From Desulfobacterales bacterium (lineage in GTDB: Bacteria; Desulfobacterota; Desulfobacteria; Desulfobacterales; Desulfobacteraceae), in the NCBI GenBank assembly GCA_022361535.1, contig JAKSAU010000847.1, positions 1 to 12,912 of the forward strand: a DNA stretch of 12,912 nucleotides, in the 5' to 3' direction. Position numbers and translations under genes: made by a program. The notes beneath the pieces are model-generated. The model was given only the letters and a program-made list of their open reading frames with translations. It was not told where the DNA came from and made no database searches. Below are positions 6,866 through 12,912 of this stretch, in pieces (the first letter of the stretch is position 1; each line of letters begins with the position of its first letter).

Positions 6866-7852
6866 ATGTTTGCATTTATCGTACGAAGGATCATCCAGGC
6901 GGTTGTCGTCATGCTGGTGATCAGCCTGGTGGGATTCTCAATCAAAGACCAGATCGGTGACCCGGTCCGGGATTTAGTGGGCGAGCGGGTGACGCCTGCA
7001 GAACGGGCTGAGATTGCAGAGAAGATGGGATTGAACGATCCTTTTTTTACCCAGTATTTCAGGTTTGTTAAAAATGCCGTCACCAAAGGAGATCTTGGCC
7101 GGTCGTTTCTTTATAACAAGCCCAATCTTGAAGTCATTCTCCACCACGCCCCGGCCACCATAGAGTTGGTATTCGGAACCGCGTTAATTATTATTTTTGT
7201 TTCGCTGCCTTTAGGGGTGTATTGCGCCTTGCGGCCAAGGAGCATATTATCGCGGTTTACCATGAGTTTTTCCACCCTTGGGGTGTCCATGCCTGTTTAT
7301 CTTACAGCCATCCTTTTGATTTTCCTTTTTGCAATTGAATGGCAGTTGCTGCCGTCCTATGGGCGGGGAGAGACCATTGATTTGTTCAATCTGGGATGGT
7401 GGAATACCGGCATGCTGACTATTGACGGGCTCAAACATCTGATCCTGCCTTGTGTTTCCTTGTCTACACTCATGCTGCCATTGTTTATTCGTCTGATCCG
7501 GTCCGAAATGATGGAAGTGCTCGAAACAGAATACATCAAATATGCCTGGGCCAAAGGCCTTGCCCCTGCAAGGGTATGGATGGTTCACGCATTTAAAAAT
7601 ACCCTTCTGCCCGTGATAACGGTTTTCGGGGTCCAGCTCGGTATCATGTTCGCCTTTACCCTGCTCACGGAGCTGGTTTTCCAGTGGCCGGGCATGGGGT
7701 TCATGTTCTTAGAGGCGGTTCACCGTGCAGACATATCATTGCTCATCGCTTACCTTGTGGTGGTGGCTTGTCTGTTCGTCGTTGTGAATACGGTTGTGGA
7801 TATTCTATACGGCTTTATTAATCCCACCGTCAGAATTACAGGGACAAAATGA
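6866..7852 (+). CDS. dppB: Peptide ABC transporter permease, DppB/OppB type
   Basis: A 328-residue inner-membrane permease. The N-terminal membrane segment (about residues 9-27) is followed by a periplasmic stretch (about 28-95) containing the GLNDPFFTQYFRFVKN and GDLGRS features typical of DppB. A BPD_transp_1 core of about five membrane segments follows (about 97-315). The cytoplasmic EAA loop, which docks on an ATPase, is at about 221-247 (EYIKYAWAKGLAPARVWMVH, then AFKN). With the DppC-like permease it should form the translocation channel. The ribosome site is weak (AAGAGA about 12 bp upstream). The dppA-dppB hairpin lies just before it, so it is probably expressed at a lower level than the binding protein. 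The gene overlaps the next by 4 bp (ATGA). Confidence 0.92.
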   Translation: MFAFIVRRIIQAVVVMLVISLVGFSIKDQIGDPVRDLVGERVTPAERAEIAEKMGLNDPFFTQYFRFVKNAVTKGDLGRSFLYNKPNLEVILHHAPATIELVFGTALIIIFVSLPLGVYCALRPRSILSRFTMSFSTLGVSMPVYLTAILLIFLFAIEWQLLPSYGRGETIDLFNLGWWNTGMLTIDGLKHLILPCVSLSTLMLPLFIRLIRSEMMEVLETEYIKYAWAKGLAPARVWMVHAFKNTLLPVITVFGVQLGIMFAFTLLTELVFQWPGMGFMFLEAVHRADISLLIAYLVVVACLFVVVNTVVDILYGFINPTVRITGTK

Positions 7853-8769
7853 AAACGAAACTTCAGAAATTTAAAGAATCTTATTTTTTATACAGCTTCA
7901 AGCGGGACAAAGTGGCGATCTTCTCCTTTGTTGTCCTGACAGCTTTTTTACTTGCGGCACTAACAGCACCGTGGATTGCACCTATGAATCCCTACGATGC
8001 TGCCAATATAGACATCATGAACTCCGAAATTCCGCCGGTGTGGATGGATGAAGGTACTGACGAGTTTTTACTCGGTACGGACAACCAGGGCCGTGACATG
8101 CTTTCGACCATGTTGTACGGCCTTCGGACATCTATTATCATCGGCCTTGGCGCGGTTGCGCTTCAGGGCATCATCGGGATTGTGGTCGGGCTTTTGGCCG
8201 GATACATGGGCGGGAAAACCGATGCAATCCTCATGCGGCTGGCCGATATCCAGTTTTCCTTTCCCTACCTGATGGTGGCCATTTTTATGTCAGCCATCTT
8301 CCAGGTCGTGTTTGGCTTGGGAAGCTTTGAACGATTAGCAGTACCCTTGCTGACCATTATCATTGGCCTGTCCAACTGGCCCATGTTTGCAAGGACAATA
8401 CGGGCATCTGTTATGGGAGAAAAGAATAAGGAATATGTTGAGGCAGCAAGAGTCATCGGCCTTCCCAAGTGGACCATCATGTTCCGCCACATCCTTCCCA
8501 ACTCCCTGACATCTGTCATGGTTATATCAACCATCCAGGTGGCTAATGCCGTTATGAGTGAGGCAGCCCTGTCCTTTTTAGGTCTTGGCATGCCAGTAAC
8601 CAAACCTTCCTTAGGGTCGCTCATCCGGGCCGGCCAGGAATTCTTTTTTTCAGGTTCCTGGTGGATTACGGTTTTCCCGGGTATCTGGCTGGTGATCTTT
8701 GTTCTGGTCATCAACCTTTTGGGCGACTGGCTTAGGGATGTTCTAAACCCCAAACTGTACAAAGGATAG
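7849..8769 (+). CDS. dppC: Peptide ABC transporter permease, DppC/OppC type
   Basis: A 306-residue second permease. The N-terminal OppC-type cytoplasmic stretch and first membrane segment (about 23-45) precede the conserved LGTDNQGRDMLS (75-86). The BPD_transp_1 domain (about 90-300) holds the EAA loop EYVEAARVIGLPKWTIMFRH (195-214), continuing ILPNSL, and the SEAALSFLGLGMP block (237-249). Its ATG overlaps the dppB stop in an ATGA arrangement, with AGGG six bases upstream inside dppB. This implies translational coupling and equal stoichiometry with DppB. The two-permease pairing fits a heterodimeric channel. Confidence 0.93.
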   Translation: MKTKLQKFKESYFLYSFKRDKVAIFSFVVLTAFLLAALTAPWIAPMNPYDAANIDIMNSEIPPVWMDEGTDEFLLGTDNQGRDMLSTMLYGLRTSIIIGLGAVALQGIIGIVVGLLAGYMGGKTDAILMRLADIQFSFPYLMVAIFMSAIFQVVFGLGSFERLAVPLLTIIIGLSNWPMFARTIRASVMGEKNKEYVEAARVIGLPKWTIMFRHILPNSLTSVMVISTIQVANAVMSEAALSFLGLGMPVTKPSLGSLIRAGQEFFFSGSWWITVFPGIWLVIFVLVINLLGDWLRDVLNPKLYKG

Positions 8770-8779
8770 GGAGGTTACG

Positions 8780-9739
8780 ATGTCTCATCTTTTAGAAGTA
8801 AATGACCTTGAGGTTAAGTTTGCCTTACGGTTCGGTGATATAACAGCCATTGACGGCGCAAGCTTTACCCTGGATAAGGGGGAGCGTTTAGGGGTTGTGG
8901 GAGAAAGCGGGGCAGGCAAGTCCGTGACCGGCTTTTCCATTATCAACCTGATTTCAAAACCTGGCTATATTTCCAGAGGAAGCATCTTTTTTGAAGGCGA
9001 GGAAATATCAAAATACAGTGACGCCAAGATGCGGGAGATCAGGGGTGACAGAATTGCCATGATATTCCAGGATCCTATGATGACCCTGAATCCTGTGTTT
9101 ACCATAGGCTACCAGATGATAGAAACCCTTCTGGCACACAGAAATATTTCCAAGGCCGAGGCCCGTGCCATTGCCCTGGAAAAGCTCAAAAAAGTTCATA
9201 TTCCGTCGCCGGAACAACGACTGGAGCAGTATCCCCATGAATTGTCAGGCGGGATGCGTCAGCGTATCATCATTGCAATCTCTCTTTTGGCAGATCCGGC
9301 CATCATTATTGCAGACGAGCCGACAACGGCATTGGACGTAACTATCCAGGCTGAGATCATGGATCTGCTCCAGGAACTGTGCGAAACAGAGAAAATGGGA
9401 TTGATTCTGATTACCCATGACCTTGGAGTCGTTTCCCAGGTTACGGAAAAGATTGCTGTCATGTATGCGGGCAGGATTATTGAGTATGGCCCTACAGACC
9501 AGGTAGTCCACAATCCGGTCCATCCGTATACAGCTGGGCTTATCGGTTCTATCCCGGGCTCTATTCCTCCTGGAGAGGATTTAAAACAGATCCCGGGAAT
9601 GATGCCTACTTTGACCGCCATCCCACCGGGATGTGCATTTAACCCAAGATGTGAGCTACGACAGGATATCTGCACACAGAAAACCCCTGTGCTGGAAGAC
9701 AAAGGCCAGGGCGTTTTGGCAGCCTGCCATATGAAATAA
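8780..9739 (+). CDS. dppD: Peptide ABC transporter ATPase, DppD/OppD type
   Basis: A 319-residue cytoplasmic ATPase. Walker A is GESGAGKS (41-48), the Q-loop is Gln97, the signature is LSGGMRQR (155-162), Walker B is IIIADEP (175-181) and the switch His is 213. The C-terminal oligo_HPY domain (about 245-319) includes HPYTAGL and four cysteines (285, 291, 298, 316) in a PPGCAFNPRCxxxxxxC...C arrangement. In some related peptide transporters this arrangement binds a [4Fe-4S] cluster. A strong GGGAGG lies five bases before the start, 10 bp after dppC. It should pair with the DppF-type ATPase to power transport. Confidence 0.94.
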   Translation: MSHLLEVNDLEVKFALRFGDITAIDGASFTLDKGERLGVVGESGAGKSVTGFSIINLISKPGYISRGSIFFEGEEISKYSDAKMREIRGDRIAMIFQDPMMTLNPVFTIGYQMIETLLAHRNISKAEARAIALEKLKKVHIPSPEQRLEQYPHELSGGMRQRIIIAISLLADPAIIIADEPTTALDVTIQAEIMDLLQELCETEKMGLILITHDLGVVSQVTEKIAVMYAGRIIEYGPTDQVVHNPVHPYTAGLIGSIPGSIPPGEDLKQIPGMMPTLTAIPPGCAFNPRCELRQDICTQKTPVLEDKGQGVLAACHMK

Positions 9740-9753
9740 GTGCCATACGACAA

Positions 9754-9792
9754 ATATAAAAGAAACCACTAAATGAGTCGGTTCTTTTATAT
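9754..9792 (+). other. Hairpin between dppD and dppF
   Basis: ATATAAAAGAAACC (9754-9767) pairs with GGTTCTTTTATAT (9780-9792). This gives a 13-bp stem with one bulged A and a 12-nt loop, in the 77-bp gap between the two ATPase genes. The stem is mostly A-T, and no T-run follows (the next bases are gaataaaaagg), so it is not an intrinsic terminator. It could be a processing or stability element. It is unusual because genes of this pair are normally tightly packed. Confidence 0.55.
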
Positions 9793-9816
9793 GAATAAAA
9801 AGGCAAAGGATTTGAA

Positions 9817-10839
9817 ATGAAAGAAGATAAACCGCTTGTTACCATAGATAATGTGGTTAAACATTTTGATATTTCCGGCGGCATGTTGGATCAGCTCACC
9901 TTCAAGCAAGGTAAATTCCAGCTTGAAAAAACCACCGTAAAAGCCGTAAACAACGTCTCATTGTTTGTAAATAAGGGCGAAACCTTAAGTGTTGTGGGTG
10001 AATCCGGGTGCGGTAAGTCTACACTGGCCAGGGTAATTATGGGATTGTATCCGCCTAACTCTGGTGAAGTCCGGTTTGACGGGGACCGCATCGATAACCT
10101 GACCCATGAACAATGGATGCCCTATCGCAAAAAGATGCAGATGATTTTCCAGGACCCCTATGCATCACTCAACCCCAGGAAAACAGTGCGTCAGACTCTT
10201 GAAGAACCCTTGAGGTTCCACAATCCCAAGATGAATGGGGCGCAAATTTCAGATAAGATCAATGATGTCATGGAAAAAGTAGGTGTTGATCCGGCCTGGA
10301 TTACACGCTACCCCCATGAATTCTCAGGTGGACAGCGGCAGCGTATCTCTATTGCCAGAGGGTTGATACTGGACCCACAGTTTATTGTAGCAGACGAACC
10401 TGTATCTGCGTTGGATGTCTCCATCCAGGCCCAGATCCTTAATCTGCTCATGGAACTGCGCCAGGAACTTGACCTGACCTACTTGTTCATTACCCATGAC
10501 CTGTCCGTGGTGCACCATATTTCCACACGGGTCGCGGTGCTGTATCTGGGTACCCTGTGCGAACTTGCATCAGCCCATGACCTTTTTTACGAACCAAGAC
10601 ATCCTTATACACGGGCGCTGCTCTCAGCCATTCCAAAGGTTGGGGAGAAAAAGGCCAAGCATATCAAACTTAAGGGCGAAGTACCTACACCCGTACATCT
10701 GCCTACGGGCTGTGTTTTTCATGGCAGGTGCGTCTATGCTGATGAAAGATGCTCTCGTGAGGTCCCTGAACTGCTGGAATTAGACAATGGCGGATTTGTG
10801 GCTTGCCACGGTGTTGAAGAAGGGCGGGCTATGGATTAA
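9817..10839 (+). CDS. dppF: Peptide ABC transporter ATPase, DppF/OppF type
   Basis: A 340-residue second ATPase of the importer. Walker A is GESGCGKS (61-68), the Q-loop is Gln112, the signature is FSGGQRQR (169-176), Walker B is IVADEP (190-195) and the switch His is 227. An approximately 20-residue insertion between the first strands (about 21-41) is common in DppF/OppF proteins. The C-terminal oligo_HPY region carries HPYTRAL and four cysteines (299, 305, 312, 330) spaced as in the DppD partner, again a potential [4Fe-4S] site. AAAGGA lies six bases before the ATG. It is last in the operon: a strong terminator follows 35 bp after the stop. Confidence 0.94.
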   Translation: MKEDKPLVTIDNVVKHFDISGGMLDQLTFKQGKFQLEKTTVKAVNNVSLFVNKGETLSVVGESGCGKSTLARVIMGLYPPNSGEVRFDGDRIDNLTHEQWMPYRKKMQMIFQDPYASLNPRKTVRQTLEEPLRFHNPKMNGAQISDKINDVMEKVGVDPAWITRYPHEFSGGQRQRISIARGLILDPQFIVADEPVSALDVSIQAQILNLLMELRQELDLTYLFITHDLSVVHHISTRVAVLYLGTLCELASAHDLFYEPRHPYTRALLSAIPKVGEKKAKHIKLKGEVPTPVHLPTGCVFHGRCVYADERCSREVPELLELDNGGFVACHGVEEGRAMD

Positions 10840-10873
10840 GCCCGAGATAAACTTCGAATCAAGAATAATAGTT

Positions 10874-10917
10874 AACCGCTTCCAGTGCATCTTAAACGGC
10901 ATTGGAAGCGGTTTTTT
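10874..10917 (+). terminator. Intrinsic terminator of the dpp operon
   Basis: AACCGCTTCCAGTGC (10874-10888) pairs with GCATTGGAAGCGGTT (10899-10913) over 15 bp with one G-U pair, with a 10-nt loop and a six-T run (10912-10917). It lies 35 bp past the dppF stop codon and cleanly separates the transporter from the methyltransferase region. Confidence 0.95.
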
Positions 10918-10986
10918 CATTTCAATGCCATTTTTCGAAAACGAATAATATATACCAAATAGACAATAAAATCTTAAATGTAATAA

Positions 10987-11025
10987 TTATGAATCCTTGT
11001 AATAAATAAAATGATTGATTCATAA
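10987..11025. promoter_or_regulatory. Spaced dyad upstream of the methyltransferase promoter
   Basis: Nine-bp perfect arms TTATGAATC (10987-10995) and GATTCATAA (11017-11025) are separated by 21 bp. The arm centres are 30 bp apart, about three helical turns. They lie immediately upstream of the TTGACA at 11034. The region is very AT-rich, so a chance repeat is possible; a dimer-of-dimers activator or repressor site is the main alternative. The rest of 10918-11033 shows nothing recognisable. Confidence 0.3.
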
Positions 11026-11033
11026 GACTTATC

Positions 11034-11061
11034 TTGACAAAAAGAGCCCTGCCATCCTAAT
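11034..11061 (+). promoter_or_regulatory. Candidate sigma-70 promoter for the methyltransferase gene
   Basis: A perfect -35 box TTGACA (11034-11039) with a 16-bp spacer to CCTAAT (11056-11061, four of six matches); TAATAG at 11058 is an alternative. A short palindrome, TCCTA-A-TAGGA (11055-11065), covers the -10 site, and an outer pair AGAGC/GCTCT (11043-11047, 11070-11074) brackets it, so repression here is conceivable. The predicted start is near 11068, giving a leader of about 57 nt. Confidence 0.45.
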
Positions 11062-11124
11062 AGGAATTAGCTCTATCGCAATTCGAATTTCATTCTTTAC
11101 ATTCATCCGGGAAAAAAGACAATC

Positions 11125-12237
11125 ATGGTGCCTCTAAATAAAGAATTTAAGACTCTGTTTAACGAGCTGACGGACCTTTTTGCCAATGTTAAAACGACAG
11201 TGGATAATATTGACGCGGAAGGTGAAAAGTTAGATCAAAAACTTTTACTTGAAATAGAGAATTTTCGTTCTCGTTGGAATGAGCTTACATTTGCCTTAGG
11301 AAATCAGGATAGATTATTTTCTGATGAAGAAAAAAAGGTACATCGTTCCTATGTTTTCAACTCATCTCTGGCATCATTATTCATACAGGCACCCTATTAT
11401 GAGCAGATTATGACTAAACCCTGGGGATATGCCGGAGATGCTGAGATGATGGAGATTATTTACCGGAATCAGTTTGAGGGAAAAACTCCTATAGGGAGGT
11501 TTATCCATAAACATGCAGTTATCTGTAAAGCATGTCAGGCAGTCAGGAATCGGCGGAAGCTGTTAAGGGATCTTATCCTAAGCAAAGGCCGGGGGGATAT
11601 CATGAGCATGGCTGCCGGGCCGGCAAGGGAGATCAGGGATGTTTTGGCCATGAACCCAGTGGGAGACAGATACTCCTTTTTGGCCCTGGACCATGATATC
11701 AATACAGTAAGAATGGTTCGGGCTGGAGGCCATGACCGTCGACTTGAATACGGTCTGTCCAATGCTTTTTCAATTATAAAGGGACGGACAGATATTGCAC
11801 ATCCACGTAAAATGTTTTTAGATCAGTGTGATCCCCGTGCCGATCTAACCGGATGGAAAAAACTGGTCTCCCCAGTGAAATACCGGTTTTCAAAGCTCGA
11901 AAAAGGAAAATATGATTTAGTATATTCTGCTGGACTGTTTGACTACATAAAAACCTTTGACGATAATGACGAAAGAGGTGCCGTAAAACTGACCCGGCAG
12001 CTTTTTGATCTGGTTAAGCCTGGCGGTAGTCTGGTGATCGGCAATTTCAATGAAACGATTCCCATGGATATCTGGTTTACCATGGAATTCATATGTGACT
12101 GGCAGTTGATATACCGGGATGATGAGCAATTATTGGATTTCACCAGAACCATTCCTGAAGACCAGATCGATGGCGAGCCGTGGATTGAAACCGAAGATAC
12201 CGGAATAAATAGCTTCTTGCGTGTGGATAAAAAATAA
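11125..12237 (+). CDS. SAM-dependent methyltransferase, PhcB-like family
   Basis: A 370-residue cytoplasmic protein with a class I SAM-methyltransferase fold. The N-terminal helical region (about 1-95, partly coiled-coil-like at about 10-55) leads to the hallmark KPWGYAGDAEMMEIIYRNQF (98-117). The Rossmann core follows: motif I IMSMAAGPAREI (159-170), the acidic loop ALDHD (187-191), YDLVYSAGLFDYI (263-275), LVKPGG (296-301) and VIGNF (304-308). The xPxGYAGDxEMM block is typical of the family that includes Ralstonia PhcB, which makes 3-hydroxy fatty-acid methyl-ester quorum signals. Most relatives are uncharacterised, so a fatty-acid methyl-ester product is only a hypothesis. PhcS/PhcR-like sensor partners are absent from the window. 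The ATG at 11125 has a weak GGGA-type ribosome site. An FRG-domain gene follows after 67 bp without a terminator, suggesting co-transcription. Confidence 0.8.
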   Translation: MVPLNKEFKTLFNELTDLFANVKTTVDNIDAEGEKLDQKLLLEIENFRSRWNELTFALGNQDRLFSDEEKKVHRSYVFNSSLASLFIQAPYYEQIMTKPWGYAGDAEMMEIIYRNQFEGKTPIGRFIHKHAVICKACQAVRNRRKLLRDLILSKGRGDIMSMAAGPAREIRDVLAMNPVGDRYSFLALDHDINTVRMVRAGGHDRRLEYGLSNAFSIIKGRTDIAHPRKMFLDQCDPRADLTGWKKLVSPVKYRFSKLEKGKYDLVYSAGLFDYIKTFDDNDERGAVKLTRQLFDLVKPGGSLVIGNFNETIPMDIWFTMEFICDWQLIYRDDEQLLDFTRTIPEDQIDGEPWIETEDTGINSFLRVDKK

Positions 12238-12290
12238 TTTTATACGTTTTTTTAATCGTGACATATAGGCTTTGAAAATATCAGCAATTC

Positions 12291-12296
12291 AGGAGG
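12291..12296 (+). promoter_or_regulatory. Strong ribosome binding site of the FRG gene
   Basis: AGGAGG followed by GGGA lies eight bases before the ATG at 12305. It fixes the start of the truncated gene and indicates efficient translation. It is much stronger than the site of the methyltransferase gene upstream. Confidence 0.8.
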
Positions 12297-12304
12297 GGGA
12301 AACT

Positions 12305-12912
12305 ATGCCCGATATCATAGTAGATTCTTGGGGGCAGCTCCAAGAGGAATTGTTCAGCGGATCATGGAATGATGCCATAAGCAGGTACAGGCCTCCTTTT
12401 GTTTTCAGAGGGTTGTCAGATGCAGGTTACCGCCTGGAAACATCTCTAATGCGGTTGGGCGGCCCCTATTGGCAGCTTGAAAAACATCTGCTCAGAAATT
12501 TCAGGAAATATGCACGAGCGTCAGGTGAGGGAGAACCGGATTCTTTCTGGCATTTGCTGGCTGTGGCCCAGCACCATGGGCTGCCGACCAGGCTTTTGGA
12601 CTGGACGTACTCTCCATATATTGCTCTTCATTTTGCTTTGGCCAATATAGAGCGGTTTGATACGGATGGGGTAATCTGGCGGGTGGATTATGAGCAGATT
12701 CATGACCGGCTGCCGCGGGTGCTCAAAGAACAACTGGCAACGGAGGGCGCACAGGCGTTTACCGTGGAGCTGCTTACAAGCATCGGGCAGCACGGCCAGG
12801 AGTGCCGGCCTGAAGATCGAACCTTTCATCAATATGTTGAGACTCTTACCCAGTTCGATGCGTTGGGTGAAGATGAGGAGTTCTTACTATTTTTTGAGCC
12901 GCCATCCATTGA
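12305..12912 (+). CDS. FRG-domain protein, 3' end beyond the window
   Basis: The open frame runs from the ATG at 12305 to the window edge: 202 codons plus two bases with no stop, so the gene is incomplete here. The FRG domain is clear. FVFRGLSD (32-39) gives the domain its name. It is followed by the helical LEKHLLRNFRKYA (58-70), then FWHLLAVAQHHGLPTRLLDW (81-100) and TYSPYIALHFAL (101-112), with the conserved HGLPTRLLDW at 91-100. FRG proteins are widespread, biochemically uncharacterised and often located in accessory or defence-rich regions; no reaction can be assigned. Base composition is somewhat more GC-rich than in the preceding methyltransferase gene. There is no terminator in the 67-bp gap, so it is probably in one operon with the methyltransferase. 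Residues beyond about 115 show no motif I recognise. Confidence 0.85.
   Translation, partial: MPDIIVDSWGQLQEELFSGSWNDAISRYRPPFVFRGLSDAGYRLETSLMRLGGPYWQLEKHLLRNFRKYARASGEGEPDSFWHLLAVAQHHGLPTRLLDWTYSPYIALHFALANIERFDTDGVIWRVDYEQIHDRLPRVLKEQLATEGAQAFTVELLTSIGQHGQECRPEDRTFHQYVETLTQFDALGEDEEFLLFFEPPSI

Noticed and set aside
6016..7086. Long 356-residue open frame on the minus strand across the dppA-dppB junction.
   Set aside because: It is antisense to two clearly identified genes, shows no recognisable domain and crosses the intercistronic hairpin. It is a shadow of the real coding frames.
12521..12832. Minus-strand 103-residue open frame at the right end.
   Set aside because: It is antisense to the FRG gene, whose HGLPTRLLDW motif and AGGAGG site make the plus strand the coding one.

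Overview
The window (12,912 bp, roughly balanced to slightly AT-rich) carries nine complete genes and one gene cut by the right edge. No RNA genes, insertion sequences, CRISPR arrays or phage genes were seen. The protein set (a large DmdC-type acyl-CoA dehydrogenase, a GAF-linked PTS enzyme I, a complete peptide-type ABC importer) and the sequence style suggest a Gram-negative, probably a sulfate-reducing member of the Desulfobacterota (Desulfobacterales-like). That placement is inference from general protein character; no marker gene is present.

Left part (1-4545), minus strand: ptsP (GAF plus enzyme I of the nitrogen-type phosphotransfer system) lies downstream of a 604-aa acyl-CoA dehydrogenase gene. 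The two are separated by a strong intrinsic terminator, so they are probably separate transcription units. Divergent from the dehydrogenase is a small DUF523/TudS-like gene (4546-5028, plus strand). The divergent gap holds a perfect 8+8 bp inverted repeat (4467-4486) resembling TetR-type fatty-acid operators, next to a perfect TATAAT at 4495-4500.

Middle (5029-10917), plus strand: a complete dipeptide/oligopeptide-type ABC importer in the order binding protein, permease B, permease C, ATPase D, ATPase F. The periplasmic protein captures the substrate, the two permeases form the channel and the two ATPases drive it. A 12-bp palindrome precedes the operon. Strong hairpins sit between the binding-protein and first permease genes and between the two ATPase genes, consistent with differential segment expression. 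A textbook terminator ends the operon (10874-10917).

Right part (10918-12912), plus strand: after an AT-rich gap with a plausible promoter and nested dyads comes a SAM-dependent methyltransferase of the family that includes Ralstonia PhcB (fatty-acid methyl-ester signal synthesis). It is followed 67 bp later by an FRG-domain gene truncated at the window end. This pair is the least understood part of the window and looks most accessory-like. Everything else is conventional metabolism and transport.
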